Shown here piece after piece: positions 1 through 10,757 of a stretch of 64,000 nt of DNA. The notes under the pieces are model-generated. The model was not told where the DNA came from. It did not search any database and saw only the letters and a list, made by a program, of their open reading frames with translations. The translations under genes and the position numbers were made by a program. The DNA is from Heloderma charlesbogerti (lineage: Eukaryota > Chordata > Lepidosauria > Squamata > Helodermatidae), in the NCBI GenBank assembly GCA_026122225.1, contig JANEZZ010001570.1, positions 3,348,001-3,412,000 on the forward strand, in the 5' to 3' direction. Numbering within the stretch: position 1 is the stretch's first letter; the number at the start of each line of letters is the position of its first letter.

Positions 1-169
1 ACAGGAAGTGCTGAAAAGAAGCTCAGTTGGTGTCTCCCCCCCCCACATATAAGCTGCCTCTCCCCTTTGGCAAGAGTTGCTGCTCAGCAAACAAGAGAGG
101 CTTGTTTTCCACCCTGTCCAGGCTCTCCCCTGCTACTGCGCTCTGAAATAAGGCTACATACTGTGAATC

Positions 170-380
170 ATGAAAGCTACTACTGCACAACTGTGAAGGC
201 TAGAAACAGCGCTATAGCACTTTCATGAATTGGAAAGGCAGGCTAGTTACTCTGGTGAAAGCAACAACTGTGCAGTTCTGAAACCTCACTATAGCACTTT
301 CATGAATGGGAAAGGCAGGCTAGTTTGACTGGCTAAAGCAACTACTTCACTATCCTGACTCCTCCAAAATGGGCAACTGC
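170..380. repeat. Degenerate tandem repeat, about 3 units of roughly 77 bp
   Basis: A block containing TATAGCACTTTCATGAAT followed by GGAAAGGCAGGCTAGTT occurs at about 212-250 and again at about 289-328, a period of 77 bp. A third, decayed unit begins near 331 and is recognisable from AAAGCAACTACTTCACTATC. Each unit opens with a GAAAGC(T/A)AC-like phrase. I do not recognise the family. It could be an old minisatellite or the internal repeats of a transposon. Confidence 0.6.
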
Positions 381-1754
381 AATATTCTGAATGGGAAACA
401 CAACCTGCAGACAGTGTGCCCTACTGCCAATGGGGAAAAAGAGTGAATGGGGGCGGGGAGGAGTGGCCCCACCCCTTGACCATATCACTGCTAGGTCACA
501 GCCACGTCACAGAGGTATGCCCAAGATTTAATGAGGGGGGACAGGGCACACTGCAGCAGAATCGCCTGGGAGCCACTTTCAGTTAAAAAAAAAAACCAAC
601 AACTATGGACTAAAAAGACTTTCCAAAAAGTCAGTCTTTTCAAGAGGGAAGCTGCTGGTTGTCTGTGGATTGGCAACAGCTTCAGCTGTCACAAACGACC
701 CTGATGTGCCCTCCGTCCACATTAAATCAGCCATGGAGATTGGCTCTTGGAACGTCTGTCGGTCTTCACCCTAAGTCTAACTACATGTAGTTCCTATTCT
801 GCTCCAAGTACAATGAGACTTAAAGCACAATACTTACGTTCCTCCACATAAAGCACCATGTACCATGGTATAATAACAACAACAACAACATATGTTATGG
901 TACATTATAATAATTAGTAAGATACATAGCTCTTCATAGAAGCAGCCGAATTGATAGGTAATGTCAACTGAGACACCAGGTGGCAGTATTTCCATTGTTC
1001 TAGCAGAGAGAGAGAGAGAGAAAGTACTTGCAATGACACATGAAGCATTCATCTCCCTTTGATAAAAGGGCATCACGATGGTTTCCAGAATAATTACAAT
1101 AAAGCCTAATAACAAAACGTATTTTCCCCTTCATACCATTATCTATCAGTAATGTCTTCTTCCTTTTGTAATTTCAGAACAATACACTATCAATTAGCTT
1201 TTTTAAAACACAGTCTGTCTAATCAATTTTTCTAAGATACAAAAGCCTCACATATCAAGCATGTGGTCACAAAACATCAATTGTTCAGAGAAAACAGGCA
1301 CAAAATAAAACACAAGGCATTAAATAAATTAATAAAGTAAACAACTTAAGGATAACTTAATATCAAATAAAATCACATAAAGATCAAACAAAAGTGCTAC
1401 TATTTTCACATGTTAAAGTTACAAAAGCAATCTGTTAAGTTTCAAAGGTTCTGTTATAAAGGTACATAGGGCAGCTTCATCAAGACACTAAATTGTGAGA
1501 CAGTATTACGTCTGGTAGAATGCAGTCCCAAAGACCCTTCCCAGATTTCACCACACTGGTCTATACATTCTGAAGACAAATTGTTCAAATCCAACCATAA
1601 AACACACCATATTGTTGCCCCATTGCATTGGGCAGTTATTTCTTGTGGCTATCATTTGCTAAAAAGACACATATATTGAATGCTATTTGGACTTGTCTGC
1701 TGATATCAGAAATGTTAGAGAAATCAGGAGTTCAGTGAATGTAATACCTACATT
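381..1754. other. AT-rich stretch without a recognisable gene
   Basis: No supported gene. It holds a short (ACA)n run near 877-893, an (AG)n run near 1006-1021, and a weak inverted pair (GTGTGCCCT near 413, AGGGCACAC near 543). At 973-986 there is a CCAGGTGGCAG-containing sequence that differs at one position from the CTCF core consensus. Confidence 0.5.
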
Positions 1755-1762
1755 GTCTGGAG

Positions 1763-2285
1763 CAGGGGTGGGCAGAAAGTAGACCTCCAGATGTTGTCGA
1801 CTTCAACTCAAAATCCATTCCATCTGTGTTTCGTGGATTGTCAAGTGCCTTTCATTCCATTGTCCACTCATTGATAGAATCAGATTTGTTCCAATTTCCC
1901 AAATTTGCATTTGCACAAATTCGCTCCTGAGAAAATCCACAAATGCCCCCAAAATGCACGAATCCCGCTCAGCACGCTTTTTCATGCTTTAGCCTATGGA
2001 GGAAATGCACGGTTTCAGATGGTATTTTTTACTTTATGCATTTATCTATGACTAAATTTGCGTAAAATTACAGAAAGTAAAAAAAAATGGACCACAAGTC
2101 TGCAGAATCTGTGCAACTTCAGAGAAGCCAGTCTACTGCGGAATCTGTGGGTCAGTTTCATAAAAATCCAAATTCATTTCATTCCGTTATGGATTTCTCT
2201 GACATCCCTATGCCTGAACATTGCCCAAGCTGGCAGGGAGATGAAGTCCAAAACATCTGGAACTCTACCTTCTGCCCCAACCCTG
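1763..2285. mobile_element. Palindromic hAT-type MITE with a central insertion
   Basis: The left end CAGGGGTGGGCAGAAAG and the right end CTGCCCCAACCCTG are inverted. The flanks GTCTGGAG (1755-1762) and GTCTAGAG (2286-2293) match at 7 of 8 bases, the 8-bp target duplication expected of hAT elements. The inner arms match the widespread squamate palindrome around ACTACAACTCCCATCAG and CCAAAACATCTGGA. The centre, about 1810-2215, does not belong to that palindrome. It appears to be a second insertion ending near CATCCCTATG, which resembles the TIR of the element at 7221. Confidence 0.75.
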
Positions 2286-2570
2286 GTCTAGAGAGTTCAT
2301 TTAAAAACAAAACCATGTTGTATGTGAGATATTACGAATTACATCCGAAACCAAGAAAAGAGTTTCAGAATGTACATGTAACTGCAATCCATACTACTAA
2401 TCTTCCAGTATTACAATCTTAACTAGTAATTTCCCTCATGGGTTACCTTCTTACTACCCTTTAAAATGAAAGAGAAAATATCATATGATGATATTGTGCC
2501 AATATCTGGCCCACATGCACACCTACTACTCATACATAGGCTTCTTCACTGCAGACAACCCTATGGGGAG

Positions 2571-2949
2571 AACAATCCTATGGCTGCTAGATAGTGTCTA
2601 GATGGCTATAGGATTTTGCAGTTCCCAGAAACCACACTCCCCGGCCCCTCCTCTGCTGCCTCGTAGGCAGCACAGTTCTTCCCTGTCTCTGCACTCATAA
2701 CTGCAGTGTGGAGTGGGCGAAAAGGGGGCATTCCCGGGGGAGGGGGGAAGACCACAGAAGCGCTGTGCGGCCTCCCCCTCTCCAACTCCAAAGTCCCCAG
2801 CTAGACAGCCAAAATCGGCTGTCTAGTCACAAATGCAGGGCAGCCAGAGCACAGAGGAGAGGATCCCCTCTCTGCTCCGCCCACGCTGCATTGGATGGTC
2901 GGCCGCCTCGAAGTTCGGAGGCAGCCAACTATCCCGATAGGATTGTGCA
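2571..2949. mobile_element. MITE of the ACAATCCTATGG family, copy A
   Basis: The ends are inverted: ACAATCCTATGG on the left and CGATAGGATTGTGC on the right. The interior includes TGCAGGGCAGCCAGAGC and a GGATCC-containing block, both shared with copies near 25949, 26184 and 53249. No clear target duplication was seen, so the superfamily is open. The small reading frames inside are not genes. Confidence 0.65.
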
Positions 2950-3924
2950 CATGGACACTGTAGATGGGGCCCATACCATGCCCGACACCAGGGGCAGAGA
3001 CAGGAAAGCATAGGGGGGTACAAGTGGAAGACAACATCATCCGAACCCCCTATAAAATTCCATGTTTGAGGCAGGGCAACTGCACAATAAAAGCCTCATC
3101 TCAAAACTGCCAAAGTTAAAATCAGGATTAAATAGCTCACAATTCTAACCAGAACTCTGGAATATCTTTTGTGGATAATGATGTGACATTCAATCTTTGG
3201 CAACCAAGATTACCTCCATACCTTAAGAGATGTCTCTTCTATAAAATTTTTCCTCTACTCAATAAAGTCTACTTGTACTTTTCACAAGTAGAAACCCATT
3301 CACTTTATCTAAAATCCCAGGATTTAAACCCAAGTCTCAACAAATCAGAGCTTTGAAAGGATGGATCAAATCTTTCTCCCTAAGCTTCTACTGAACAGTA
3401 TTTCTCCTTTGCTTCTAAGGATTAGGTTTGTAGATGGAAAAAGTATTTATCTAGCTTTTCTTGACAACATTTAATATGTTCTTAACTTGAGCCCAGCTTT
3501 TGAATGCTTCTGAAATTCCTCACCAAAATATCCAGAGATCCAACAAGATGCAGAAAAACCTGAAATATACCAGAATCTGGTTCTGTTCTACCTAGCCAAA
3601 CACAATGAAGCATTTATTATTATTTGTTTTGTGTTCTTTAAAATACCTGTATGAATCCTTTCTGCCAAATGGCATCCTAGGTGGCTTAGCAAAATTTCAC
3701 GAAAACAATAACCATCATAAATAGAAAAGCTCAAACAGAATAGAAGAACATATCATTATATAAAAATAATAGGTAAAAGGCAGCCATTAAATAATTCAGC
3801 AGCCAGTAAACCAAAATTGCAGACCAAACCAGGCTGACAAACACAATGAAACCAAAACTAAACCACCAAAAACTATCTACCAAAAGCTTGGATAAATAAG
3901 GACAGACTTTTTATTTTATTATTT
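2950..3924. other. Stretch without a recognisable gene
   Basis: AT-rich sequence with scattered short reading frames and no protein motif that I recognise. No convincing repeat ends are visible. It probably contains old repeat remnants. Confidence 0.4.
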
Positions 3925-4450
3925 TTTTATTTGAAGTATTTTTATGCCAATCCTTAGTCAAAAAGGCCCCCAGAATGGCTTACATGTGATCAATTAAACA
4001 AGGCAGTCCCTGCCCGCAGGCTTACAATCTAAAAAAAGCCATGACACACAAGGAAAGGAATTGGGGACAGAAGGGGGGGGGATTAATTCTTTTAGCAGGG
4101 CTGATGGAATGGCCCTACTCTCCCTCGCAACTCCCCCAGCTCAGCCTTTGAGGAAAGTTGGAGCCTTCATCAGGGTGGTCTTCAACAGTTGAAGGAAGAG
4201 GAGCCTTCATCAGGGTGGACTTCATCAGGGCTGGCACCTAAAAGACTAAAGAAGGTACCAGGCAGATCTCCCTTGAGAGGGATGTCCATAGTCAATGTGC
4301 AAAAAAAAGAAAGGGCTCTCTCCAGTAGCCATCTGCCTCACCACTTTAGGTAAGCCAGAGAAGGGCCTCCAATGACTGGCAGGTTTATATGGGAGCAGGC
4401 AGTCCTTTGGGTAACTGTGTCCAGGTGGAAGTGGACTCCTTGGGGGACTG
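3925..4450 (-). mobile_element. Probable L2-like LINE 3' remnant
   Basis: On the minus strand this stretch reads like the decayed C-terminus and 3'UTR of the L2 copy at 55411-57170. It shares wording around CAGTAGCCATCTGCCTCAC and GGGAGCAGGCAGTCCTTTGGGTA (compare 55780-55900 and 40800-40850). A T-rich run near 3905-3930 would lie near the polyadenylated end. No intact frame remains, and the boundaries are approximate. Confidence 0.4.
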
Positions 4451-4664
4451 GCTTGGGTTTGACAGGGTTCGATGGCACCCAAGAGGATCAGACATTCTGC
4501 CGCAAAAGCAAGGGTCTATGTCAGGACGAAACAAAGAAAGGTGAGGAGCCTGGGGGGCTAGGACATGGGGACATGGCAACGGAAGAGTTAACAGTCCACC
4601 AAATAGGGATGCGTTCCTTTGACACTAGATATAAGTAAGGAGCACTGAATAATTGGTTAGAGAA

Positions 4665-5030
4665 AAAGGACTTTTCTGCATGAGGCTTGTAACACACACT
4701 TTTACTGAGGCTTCTGCTTCCAGATTCTTTTTGGGATTATGATCGGCTACTTTACACATATGGTTTGGGAGGGGGGGCTTCTATATGTTCCATTTCACAA
4801 CCACTAGGTGGCACTTTGGTGTAGTAGAATTGTGCAAAAATACATGGGGAGTTTCATGACACCATTCAGAGATATACCAGGCTTTTCTTGTTAGTAAAAA
4901 ACGCTAAAATGGTTGCAAAGCGTGGGAGAGGCTATGGAGGATGACAACGTCATGCAAAGAATCCACATACTACCGTGTGTGAGGATTCACGAGCACACAA
5001 TAAAAGCCTCATGCAGAGAGGCTCAAAATG
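4665..5030. mobile_element. TIR element of the CATGAGGCTTTTA family, carries a CTCF-like motif
   Basis: The left end TCTGCATGAGGCTTGTA and the right end TAAAAGCCTCATGCAGA are inverted. The interior matches copies at 41196 and 49381 through GCTTCTGCTTCCAGATTCTTT and TGGTTGCAAAG. At 4801-4814 the sequence CCACTAGGTGGCAC fits the vertebrate CTCF core consensus CCASYAGRKGGCRS at all 14 positions. No clear target duplication was found. It is a non-autonomous DNA transposon of uncertain superfamily. Confidence 0.7.
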
Positions 5031-5100
5031 AGAGAGAAGAGAAAGGGAAGGCACTGCCACCAGGGAGTGAGACATCTGGAGGGGAACACCAAAGCAGTAG

Positions 5101-5200
5101 CTAGATGTTTTGGACTACAACTTTCATAAGCCCCAATCCCTCATGGCCAATGGTCAGGGATTATGGGAGTTGTAGTCCAAAACATCTGAAGAGCACCTGG
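5101..5200. mobile_element. Palindromic MITE (ACTACAACT type)
   Basis: A near-perfect inverted repeat. GATGTTTTGGACTACAACTT at 5104 is mirrored by GGGAGTTGTAGTCCAAAACA near 5165. The central loop contains CATGGCCAATGGTCAGGGAT. The same family occurs at 1763, 7151, 10758, 11340, 22511 and 45916. Confidence 0.75.
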
Positions 5201-5258
5201 ATGCCTACACCTGCAGTAGACTGAATGAGATGGCAGCATGCTAAGATTGTAGAACAGA

Positions 5259-5768
5259 CAGGGCCGGCCTTTCCATGAAGTGGGGTGAAGCTCCCAACTT
5301 AGGCAGTAGAGCAGGAGGAGCAGTGAATTGTGCACTCACCCACCGCCATCTGGAGGACCTTCACTGCCACTGCCCTCCCTCCCTTTGCTGCTGCCCCTGC
5401 CACCACTACCGTGGCTCCCACCCCTCCCTCCCACCACCATCTGAAGACAATCTGAAGAGCCCTGCCCACTGCTTTTCCGACTGACGTGACTCTTCAGACA
5501 GCTCAGCTGTCCTTCAGAGTGGGCAGCGGCGGTAGCAGAAATGCGGTACGTAGGCAGGAGAAGAAGGAGACTGACCAAGTGGGTGGGCGGAAGGAGACAG
5601 ATGTGGAAGGAAGGAGGGAGAGAGATGGGCAGGCAGGGGAGGAGATATACGTGGCAGGCGAAGGGGGAGGAGGGAGGCAGATGCGAGAGAGGGAGGAAAG
5701 GGCGGGAGGAAACAGCAGGCAGTGACGTGTGCTTTTCTGCCTCCTTCGGAGAGTTTGTACCGGCACTG
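5259..5768. mobile_element. hAT-type non-autonomous element, GA/CT-rich interior
   Basis: The ends CAGGGCCGGCCT and GTACCGGCACTG are imperfect inverted repeats of hAT type. The flanks AGAACAGA (5251-5258) and AGAAGAGA (5769-5776) match at 7 of 8 bases, which supports an 8-bp duplication. The interior is strongly strand-biased: CCACC/CTCC-rich in the first half, GGAGG-rich in the second. The long open frames there, which overlap on both strands, are low-complexity artefacts. Confidence 0.75.
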
Positions 5769-5776
5769 AGAAGAGA

Positions 5777-6728
5777 CTGTCCGACTTCAGACTGCAGGTG
5801 GAGGAATCACATTTTTTAATGTTTCCTAGATGAAAGCCTTTCTGAGAGCGCAAAAGTAGCTCACCAGGAAGCATGCCAAGGCTAAAATTCTTTCCCGTGG
5901 TGTGCTGGTTTGTATTTGAGCTGATTTTTTTTTAGCATGGGAGAAGTTTTTTAAAAGGTATTCCCTCCCTGAAGTAGTATAATCCCTTCTACCACCTCAG
6001 AGTTCTGCCACCCCATTCCACTGTGTGTGCTAGAGCCCCCACACACCCCTAGCACACTTTTTATTAGTTTGGCCCAAGGTTTATAGAGCATTTAGTGAAC
6101 AACAGTTGACAAGCTAGCTAGAAGATGACGCCATAGATCTGTTCTCTGACAATGAGCAGACGCTGCTGACAGCATCCCCACCCAGATTCCTTTGGTACTT
6201 CAATTTGAAATCTTACAGCTGAAATGTTATGGGAGGGAATCTTACGGCAAATGTCAAGAAGGTTTTGAAATGCCAGAATTAAATCCTTGCTCTGTCTAAT
6301 TCCAGTCTGTTTGCCTCCATCTTTCCTTTCGCCTACACAGCTGTTTAAATCTATATAATCAGCATGCACACAGTAACCTTAATTTACAAATAAATGAGAT
6401 GTAATTACTTTTGTTCCATTTGTTCTTCTGAAATAATGTCAGTAAAGCATTTTAACCTTGATTTTTGCTTTATCGAATTTGGTAAATTAGCAGCTATTTA
6501 TCTTTGCTTTTTAAAGTCAGCAGATATCTCATTAACTTTATTGCTCCTTGCTGAATTCCTCCACAATTGTTCTATATTTCTAGTTCTGAGGTATACAAAA
6601 CTTGGATACAATACCACTGGATACCATTTCAGTCACCAGAGCAACTGAGGACAAGATCTGCATTTCCAGGTCCATGAATGTAAGCTGTTCAGCTTCCACT
6701 TTACGCATTTTATTTCGTAGATGTTTAG
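5777..6728. other. Stretch without a gene; possible conserved non-coding block at 6370-6640
   Basis: No gene or repeat is supported. The part from about 6370 to 6640 is AT-rich, free of simple repeats, and contains homeodomain-like TAATTA and TTAAT words. It has the look of a conserved non-coding element, but sequence alone cannot show conservation. Confidence 0.35.
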
Positions 6729-6821
6729 GCTGTTTAATCCTATACCCACTACCTGGCAGTAACCACCAGTCAACTCAATGGAATTTACTTCTGAGAAGAT
6801 GCATCTAGGATTGTGCTGGAA
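6729..6821. mobile_element. Short MITE (AATCCTATA / TAGGATTGTG ends)
   Basis: TAATCCTATACCC on the left and CATCTAGGATTGTG on the right are inverted. The centre includes CAACTCAATGGAATTTACTTC. This resembles a common squamate element whose centre reads like ACTTACTCCCAGGTAAGTG. A relative lies at 18575-18660. Confidence 0.5.
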
Positions 6822-6947
6822 ATGATTTTTCTGTCTCTTATCTGAAAAGATCATGACATTCTGGTGAGATGGTCGTAAGGGTAAGAATGAAAGAGAAAAA
6901 TAACGTACAAAGGAAGAATTTTGCAGGTGTTTCTGAACGTATGTGGC

Positions 6948-7130
6948 AGGGGTGCAGAACCGCGGGCCTGGAGCCAAACCCAGCCCTCTTGGGGTCCCAA
7001 TCTGGCCCCTCAGGGGGTTTCCAGGTGGCCACACCCTGCTGTCTTTGCCCCAACCACCGATCACTTGGTTTTCTGGCCAAGGGCACACTGGAGTCTGGCA
7101 CAAACCCTGAGCCAGGCCATTGGTCCACCT
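6948..7130. mobile_element. hAT-type MITE fragment (CAGGGGTGCAGAACC end)
   Basis: GCAGGGGTGCAGAACCGCGG is a typical hAT left terminus and is followed by AACCCAGCC and TCTGGCCCCTCAGG. I could not find a matching right end, so this is a fragment or has been interrupted. Confidence 0.4.
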
Positions 7131-7150
7131 AGCCCAATATTATTTATTCT

Positions 7151-8237
7151 AGAGGTAAGCAACCTAGTGCCCTCCAGATCAATTACAATTCCGATCAGCT
7201 CCAGCTGTCATGGTCCAAGATAGGGATGGACGAAAGTCCCTTACCTGTTCTCAAAGCTTGCTTCGCGGTGGGGGGGAGGCGCTTTGGTTCTCCCCCCGAA
7301 GTTCAGGTGAGGGGGGGAAGCGTCCCGCCTCGCCCGGCCGAAATTCAGGCCGGGGGGGGAGGCGCCCCATCCCTCGCCGGCGAAATTCAGGCCGTGTAGG
7401 AGCGCCCCGTCTACCCAGCCGTGAAAAAAAAGTTAAAAAAAACCCCACACACACCCGTGATAGGCTACGTAACGATTTACGTAGCCTATCACGGCTAGAT
7501 TTCCAAAGTCAGCCGTGATAGGCTATGTAAATTGTCACGTAGCCTATCACGGGTGACTCTGGGGAAAAAAAAGCGCGTACGCAAATGGCAGCTCCCATGG
7601 GGACCACCATTTGCGTTCCTTATTTTGACACGTCTAGTCTACGTAAAGATTTACGTAGACTACAGCGAAAATAAGGGCAACGCAAATAGCGTTCCCTTAT
7701 TTTCGCCGTAGTCTACGTAAATCTTTACGTAGACTAGACGTGTCAAAATAAGGAACGCAAATGGCGGCGCCCATGGGCCGCCGCCATTTGCGTACGTGCT
7801 TTTTTTTTTTTTCAAAGTCACACGTGATAGGCTACGTGACGATTTACGTAGCCTATCATGGCTGACTTTGGAAATCTAGCCATGATAGGCTACGTAAATT
7901 GTTACGTAGCCTATCACGGGTGTTTGTTGTTTTTTTTTTATTTACTTTTTTTTTTTGCAATGGCGGTGGCAGCCGGTCGGGAGACCGGCCGCCGCCCCCG
8001 CCCCCAACGAAACGCTGCCGGGACCCGCCGCCGAGAGGGACATTCGGCCACGGTAAGTCCCATCCCGGGGGGGGGCGGGGGGCCAGCAGAGAATTTCCCC
8101 ACCAATTTCGGGGGGCCGAATGCATTAGCATTCGGCCTCCCTAAGATTCGTGGAGAAATTCTCCGCCATCCCTAGTCCAGGATTACAGGAACCGTAGTCC
8201 AAAATATCTGGAGGGCACCGGGTTTGGAAAGGCACCA
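7151..8237. mobile_element. Older palindromic MITE split by the insertion at 7221-8174
   Basis: The left arm (7151-7220, with GTGCCCTCCAGATCAATTAC) and the right arm (8175-8237, with GTAGTCCAAAATATCTGGAG) are the two halves of the ACTACAACT-type palindromic MITE. The 954-bp element entered at the centre of the palindrome and left an 8-bp duplication, so this MITE is the older of the two. Confidence 0.7.
7221..8174. mobile_element. hAT-like foldback element: a palindrome made of palindromes
   Basis: The termini TAGGGATGG and CCATCCCTA are inverted. The flanks GTCCAAGA (7213-7220) and GTCCAGGA (8175-8182) form an 8-bp duplication with one mismatch. The whole element folds around about 7690. 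Each arm of about 475 bp contains smaller palindromes: ACGTAACGATTTACGT near 7473 and its relatives near 7525, 7850 and 7895, all flanked by TGATAGGC/GCCTATCA, and TCTACGTAAAGATTTACGTA near 7640, mirrored near 7712. A GAAAATAAGGG/CCCTTATTTTC pair brackets the centre. CG- and TACGTA-rich words are frequent. There is no transposase, so movement would need a hAT transposase supplied elsewhere. The open frame near 7960-8170 is just arm sequence. Confidence 0.85.
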
Positions 8238-8310
8238 GGTTTGCAGAGGAGGGGAGACAGTAGACTTCACTCATTCAATGCCTGAAGAGGGCCCTCTGCA
8301 TGTACAGCTG

Positions 8311-8834
8311 TGTCAGGAGAGCCCTGGAGGCCTCTTTCAGTACACCCCAATAGCCAACTCCAGACACAGACGAAAGGATTCTTTTCAAAGCTTTAATCCT
8401 TTTACAACTTAATGACTCTTTCAGATGCTGATCACCAGCGACTAAGCAAGGAACAGCAGAGTAGCCTATGCTCTGGGTAGGAAGTTGGTCCCCGTTTGAA
8501 GGAGAATCACTTGAAGACCCTGAACTTATGGGCTAGGGAAAGATCCTCCTTCTTTCCCTTGCGTCCACGGGAGGCAGCCGTTGCTTGCACGCCAAATGGG
8601 CGCTACGCCTCCTTTCCGTGCCCTCCATCGCTCGTCTCTCCCTGCGTCTGCATTGAGCATCTAGCAAGCCCCCTCCCGCACTTTCTCACTGCTAGGATCA
8701 CTATGCCGGCAGGAGGAATCTCTGCCAGCTGCTGTGCCTGTGAGGAATGAGCTGGCTCCTCTCCCACGGATTGCCGATCCTACTCAGAATCAGAACTGCT
8801 CTGGGGTTCTATCGGCCCAGTTTCCACCCTGACA
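8311..8834 (-). mobile_element. Solo LTR related to the Ty3/gypsy element at 32.5-38.0 kb
   Basis: The LTR starts TGTCAGGAGAGCCC and ends CACCCTGACA (plus strand). It aligns over its whole length with the LTRs at 32511 and 37516, sharing CCAGACACAGACGAAAGGAT, AAAGCTTTAATCC and GGAGGAATCTCTGCCAGCTG. It is flanked by perfect 5-bp repeats, AGCTG at 8306-8310 and 8835-8839. The internal region has been lost by LTR-LTR recombination. It is more diverged from those two LTRs than they are from each other, so it is an older or separate subfamily member. Confidence 0.85.
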
Positions 8835-8839
8835 AGCTG

Positions 8840-9540
8840 TACCCACAGGAGGCCTGTTCAGGCATTTAATGGATGTGCATAGGATGTGGGGTGGAGCCAC
8901 CTACTAGTCTGTCATGTTCTCTGGCCTTAATCTCCCTGCCCCCAGCTCAGAAGAAGACTCCGTGGTGGAGGAGGCATCATCCAGTGTGAGCCATTGTCTG
9001 CTATTCCAGGGCCTTCTGGGCCAGAGGATGTGGCTGTACCAGACTCTTTGGCTTCAGAGGGAGCCCCTACCCTCACCACCCCATGCCAGAGGAGGCAGTA
9101 GTTGCAGAACTGGGCAATGGGCCCTGAAGAGTCAGACAACTCTTCAGAGAGGTTAACAGCAGGCCCACATCAACCCACATCAGTCTTCATAAAGCCTCAG
9201 AAGACCTGTCCATGTTGCTGAGACAACAGCTATTTCTGTGTTAGTTCCAGCCAGCATAGAACTTCCCAGGCTTCTTATCCTGTATAGCTGGGTGTAAGTT
9301 TGCTTTAGTGGATATGCCATGCCCTTTTAGCAAGTTCCACTGCTTCTAATTCGCTCAGGGAACCTTGTGCTGAGCCAGATGGGATGCTGTCCCCCCTCCA
9401 CATGTGATCATTGAACACATGGAAGAATGGCAGCTAATGTATGAAAAAGGCTTCTCCAGAATATAGTGAAGTGATTGTCTCAAGAAGGTATTTATTGTTT
9501 AATCAGTTTCTCCTGCCATTTCCATTTAAAGGTGCACATG
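8840..9540. other. Repeat-like stretch of unknown family
   Basis: This begins with CCTGTTCAGGCATTTA, which resembles the terminus of the MITE at 16352. A block rich in GAAGAAGACTCCGTGG- and CCAGAGGATGTGGC-type words follows and could once have coded an acidic Ser/Glu-rich peptide. No intact frame and no paired terminus were found. Confidence 0.35.
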
Positions 9541-10757
9541 TCTATTAATTCAATTGGGCTCCTCTTTGCAGTAAAATGAATTTCTCATTTTGACAAATTA
9601 AGATTGACAGGTGAACAGGTACAGATTGCTGAAGAGAACAGAACTGGGCTTATGGTGATAACTGATTATCTTCTGAAGAACTGTATGCTTTCTTCCTACA
9701 GTAATAACAGGAATAATTTGATTAGATTCTTATTCTCAATGTTCATGGTTTCTTTTTCTTGAATGCTATACGTTATTGCCTGTGGCTGATAGAAAAGACA
9801 TTCATCCTGGCTCCTCTGGGTGTGGAATAAATTGCAATTTGCAGAGAGAGAAATGCATTGCAAGTGCTCACTACTTAAGTTTCCCAGATTTCCATGACAA
9901 ATGAAGCAATTATTATATGTCAGCTATGCAAACAGTAATTCATCAGTATTTCAGCTTATTAATTCTAACATTTGCCATTCTGTAGAACATATTTATCACA
10001 TTTTATTGCTTGTTGATGAAAAAATCAAGCATAGTTCTCTCAATTATCTTCATATAGAAAGTCTACCACTATCTTGAATGCTATCAAAATAGTTCATTTC
10101 ATACAAGGATTTTACTTTAGTTCTGAATATGACTTTGCTGGCTGGGCAATGCTGAGTGTTGTAGGACTTTTTTCTGTCTAAACCTGCATAGGATTGTGCC
10201 CTCTGTGGTCCATTTCAAGATGTTAGGTGTCATTTAACCCAGATGAGCTTCTTTCAAATGCTCCCCAAGAAAGTTTGTAATTATCAAACCAATTCCTAAT
10301 TGAGCCTAATTGATGGGGGAGTTTGCTCATCGCTATTTACTATGCTTAAAAAGAAGTAAATACTACTGTCAGTATCTCATCTTCCTGGATGATTTGTGTT
10401 ACCTTGCTTATTGGCTTAGACTCCTCTAATTCAGGTAACGCCCTATGCATGATTCCTCTACACAAATGGATCATGCACTGAAACTACAGTGCAGGTTCTC
10501 AATGAAAACAAACCATCATTTACTAAGCTTCTGATAGCCTGATTGTTTAGGAAGATCAGACCTCTGGGAAAGCAAGGCAGTAATACAATTCTCTTCAGCA
10601 ATCTGCAGGACTATACAGGTGGGTTATCTTATCAACTGCTTACATGCATGCCATGGGAAGTTACCGCTTTGCAAATGGTTGTCTAATTTTGCCTTTTGGT
10701 TCATAGAGTGCCACAAAGTTCAATCTTCTCTCCCATGCTAACATTTATGCCCTAAAT
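9541..10757. other. Repeat-poor AT-rich stretch, candidate conserved non-coding DNA
   Basis: No gene. About 9690-10020 is free of simple repeats and recognisable transposon ends. It contains dense homeodomain- and POU-like words, such as TTAATTC and ATGCAAAC at about 9925-9965. This is the texture of a developmental enhancer, but that is inference. At 10180-10200 there is a small TAGGATTGTG repeat terminus. Confidence 0.35.

Noticed and set aside
410..553. Possible MITE with GTGTGCCCT / AGGGCACAC ends
   Set aside because: The inverted match is only about 10 bp, and no target duplication or family relative was found.
5486..5874. GA/CT-rich overlapping frames on both strands
   Set aside because: Low-complexity purine/pyrimidine tract in and beside a hAT element.
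7858..8175. 105-codon frame with Arg/Pro-rich end
   Set aside because: It lies entirely within one arm of the palindromic hAT element.
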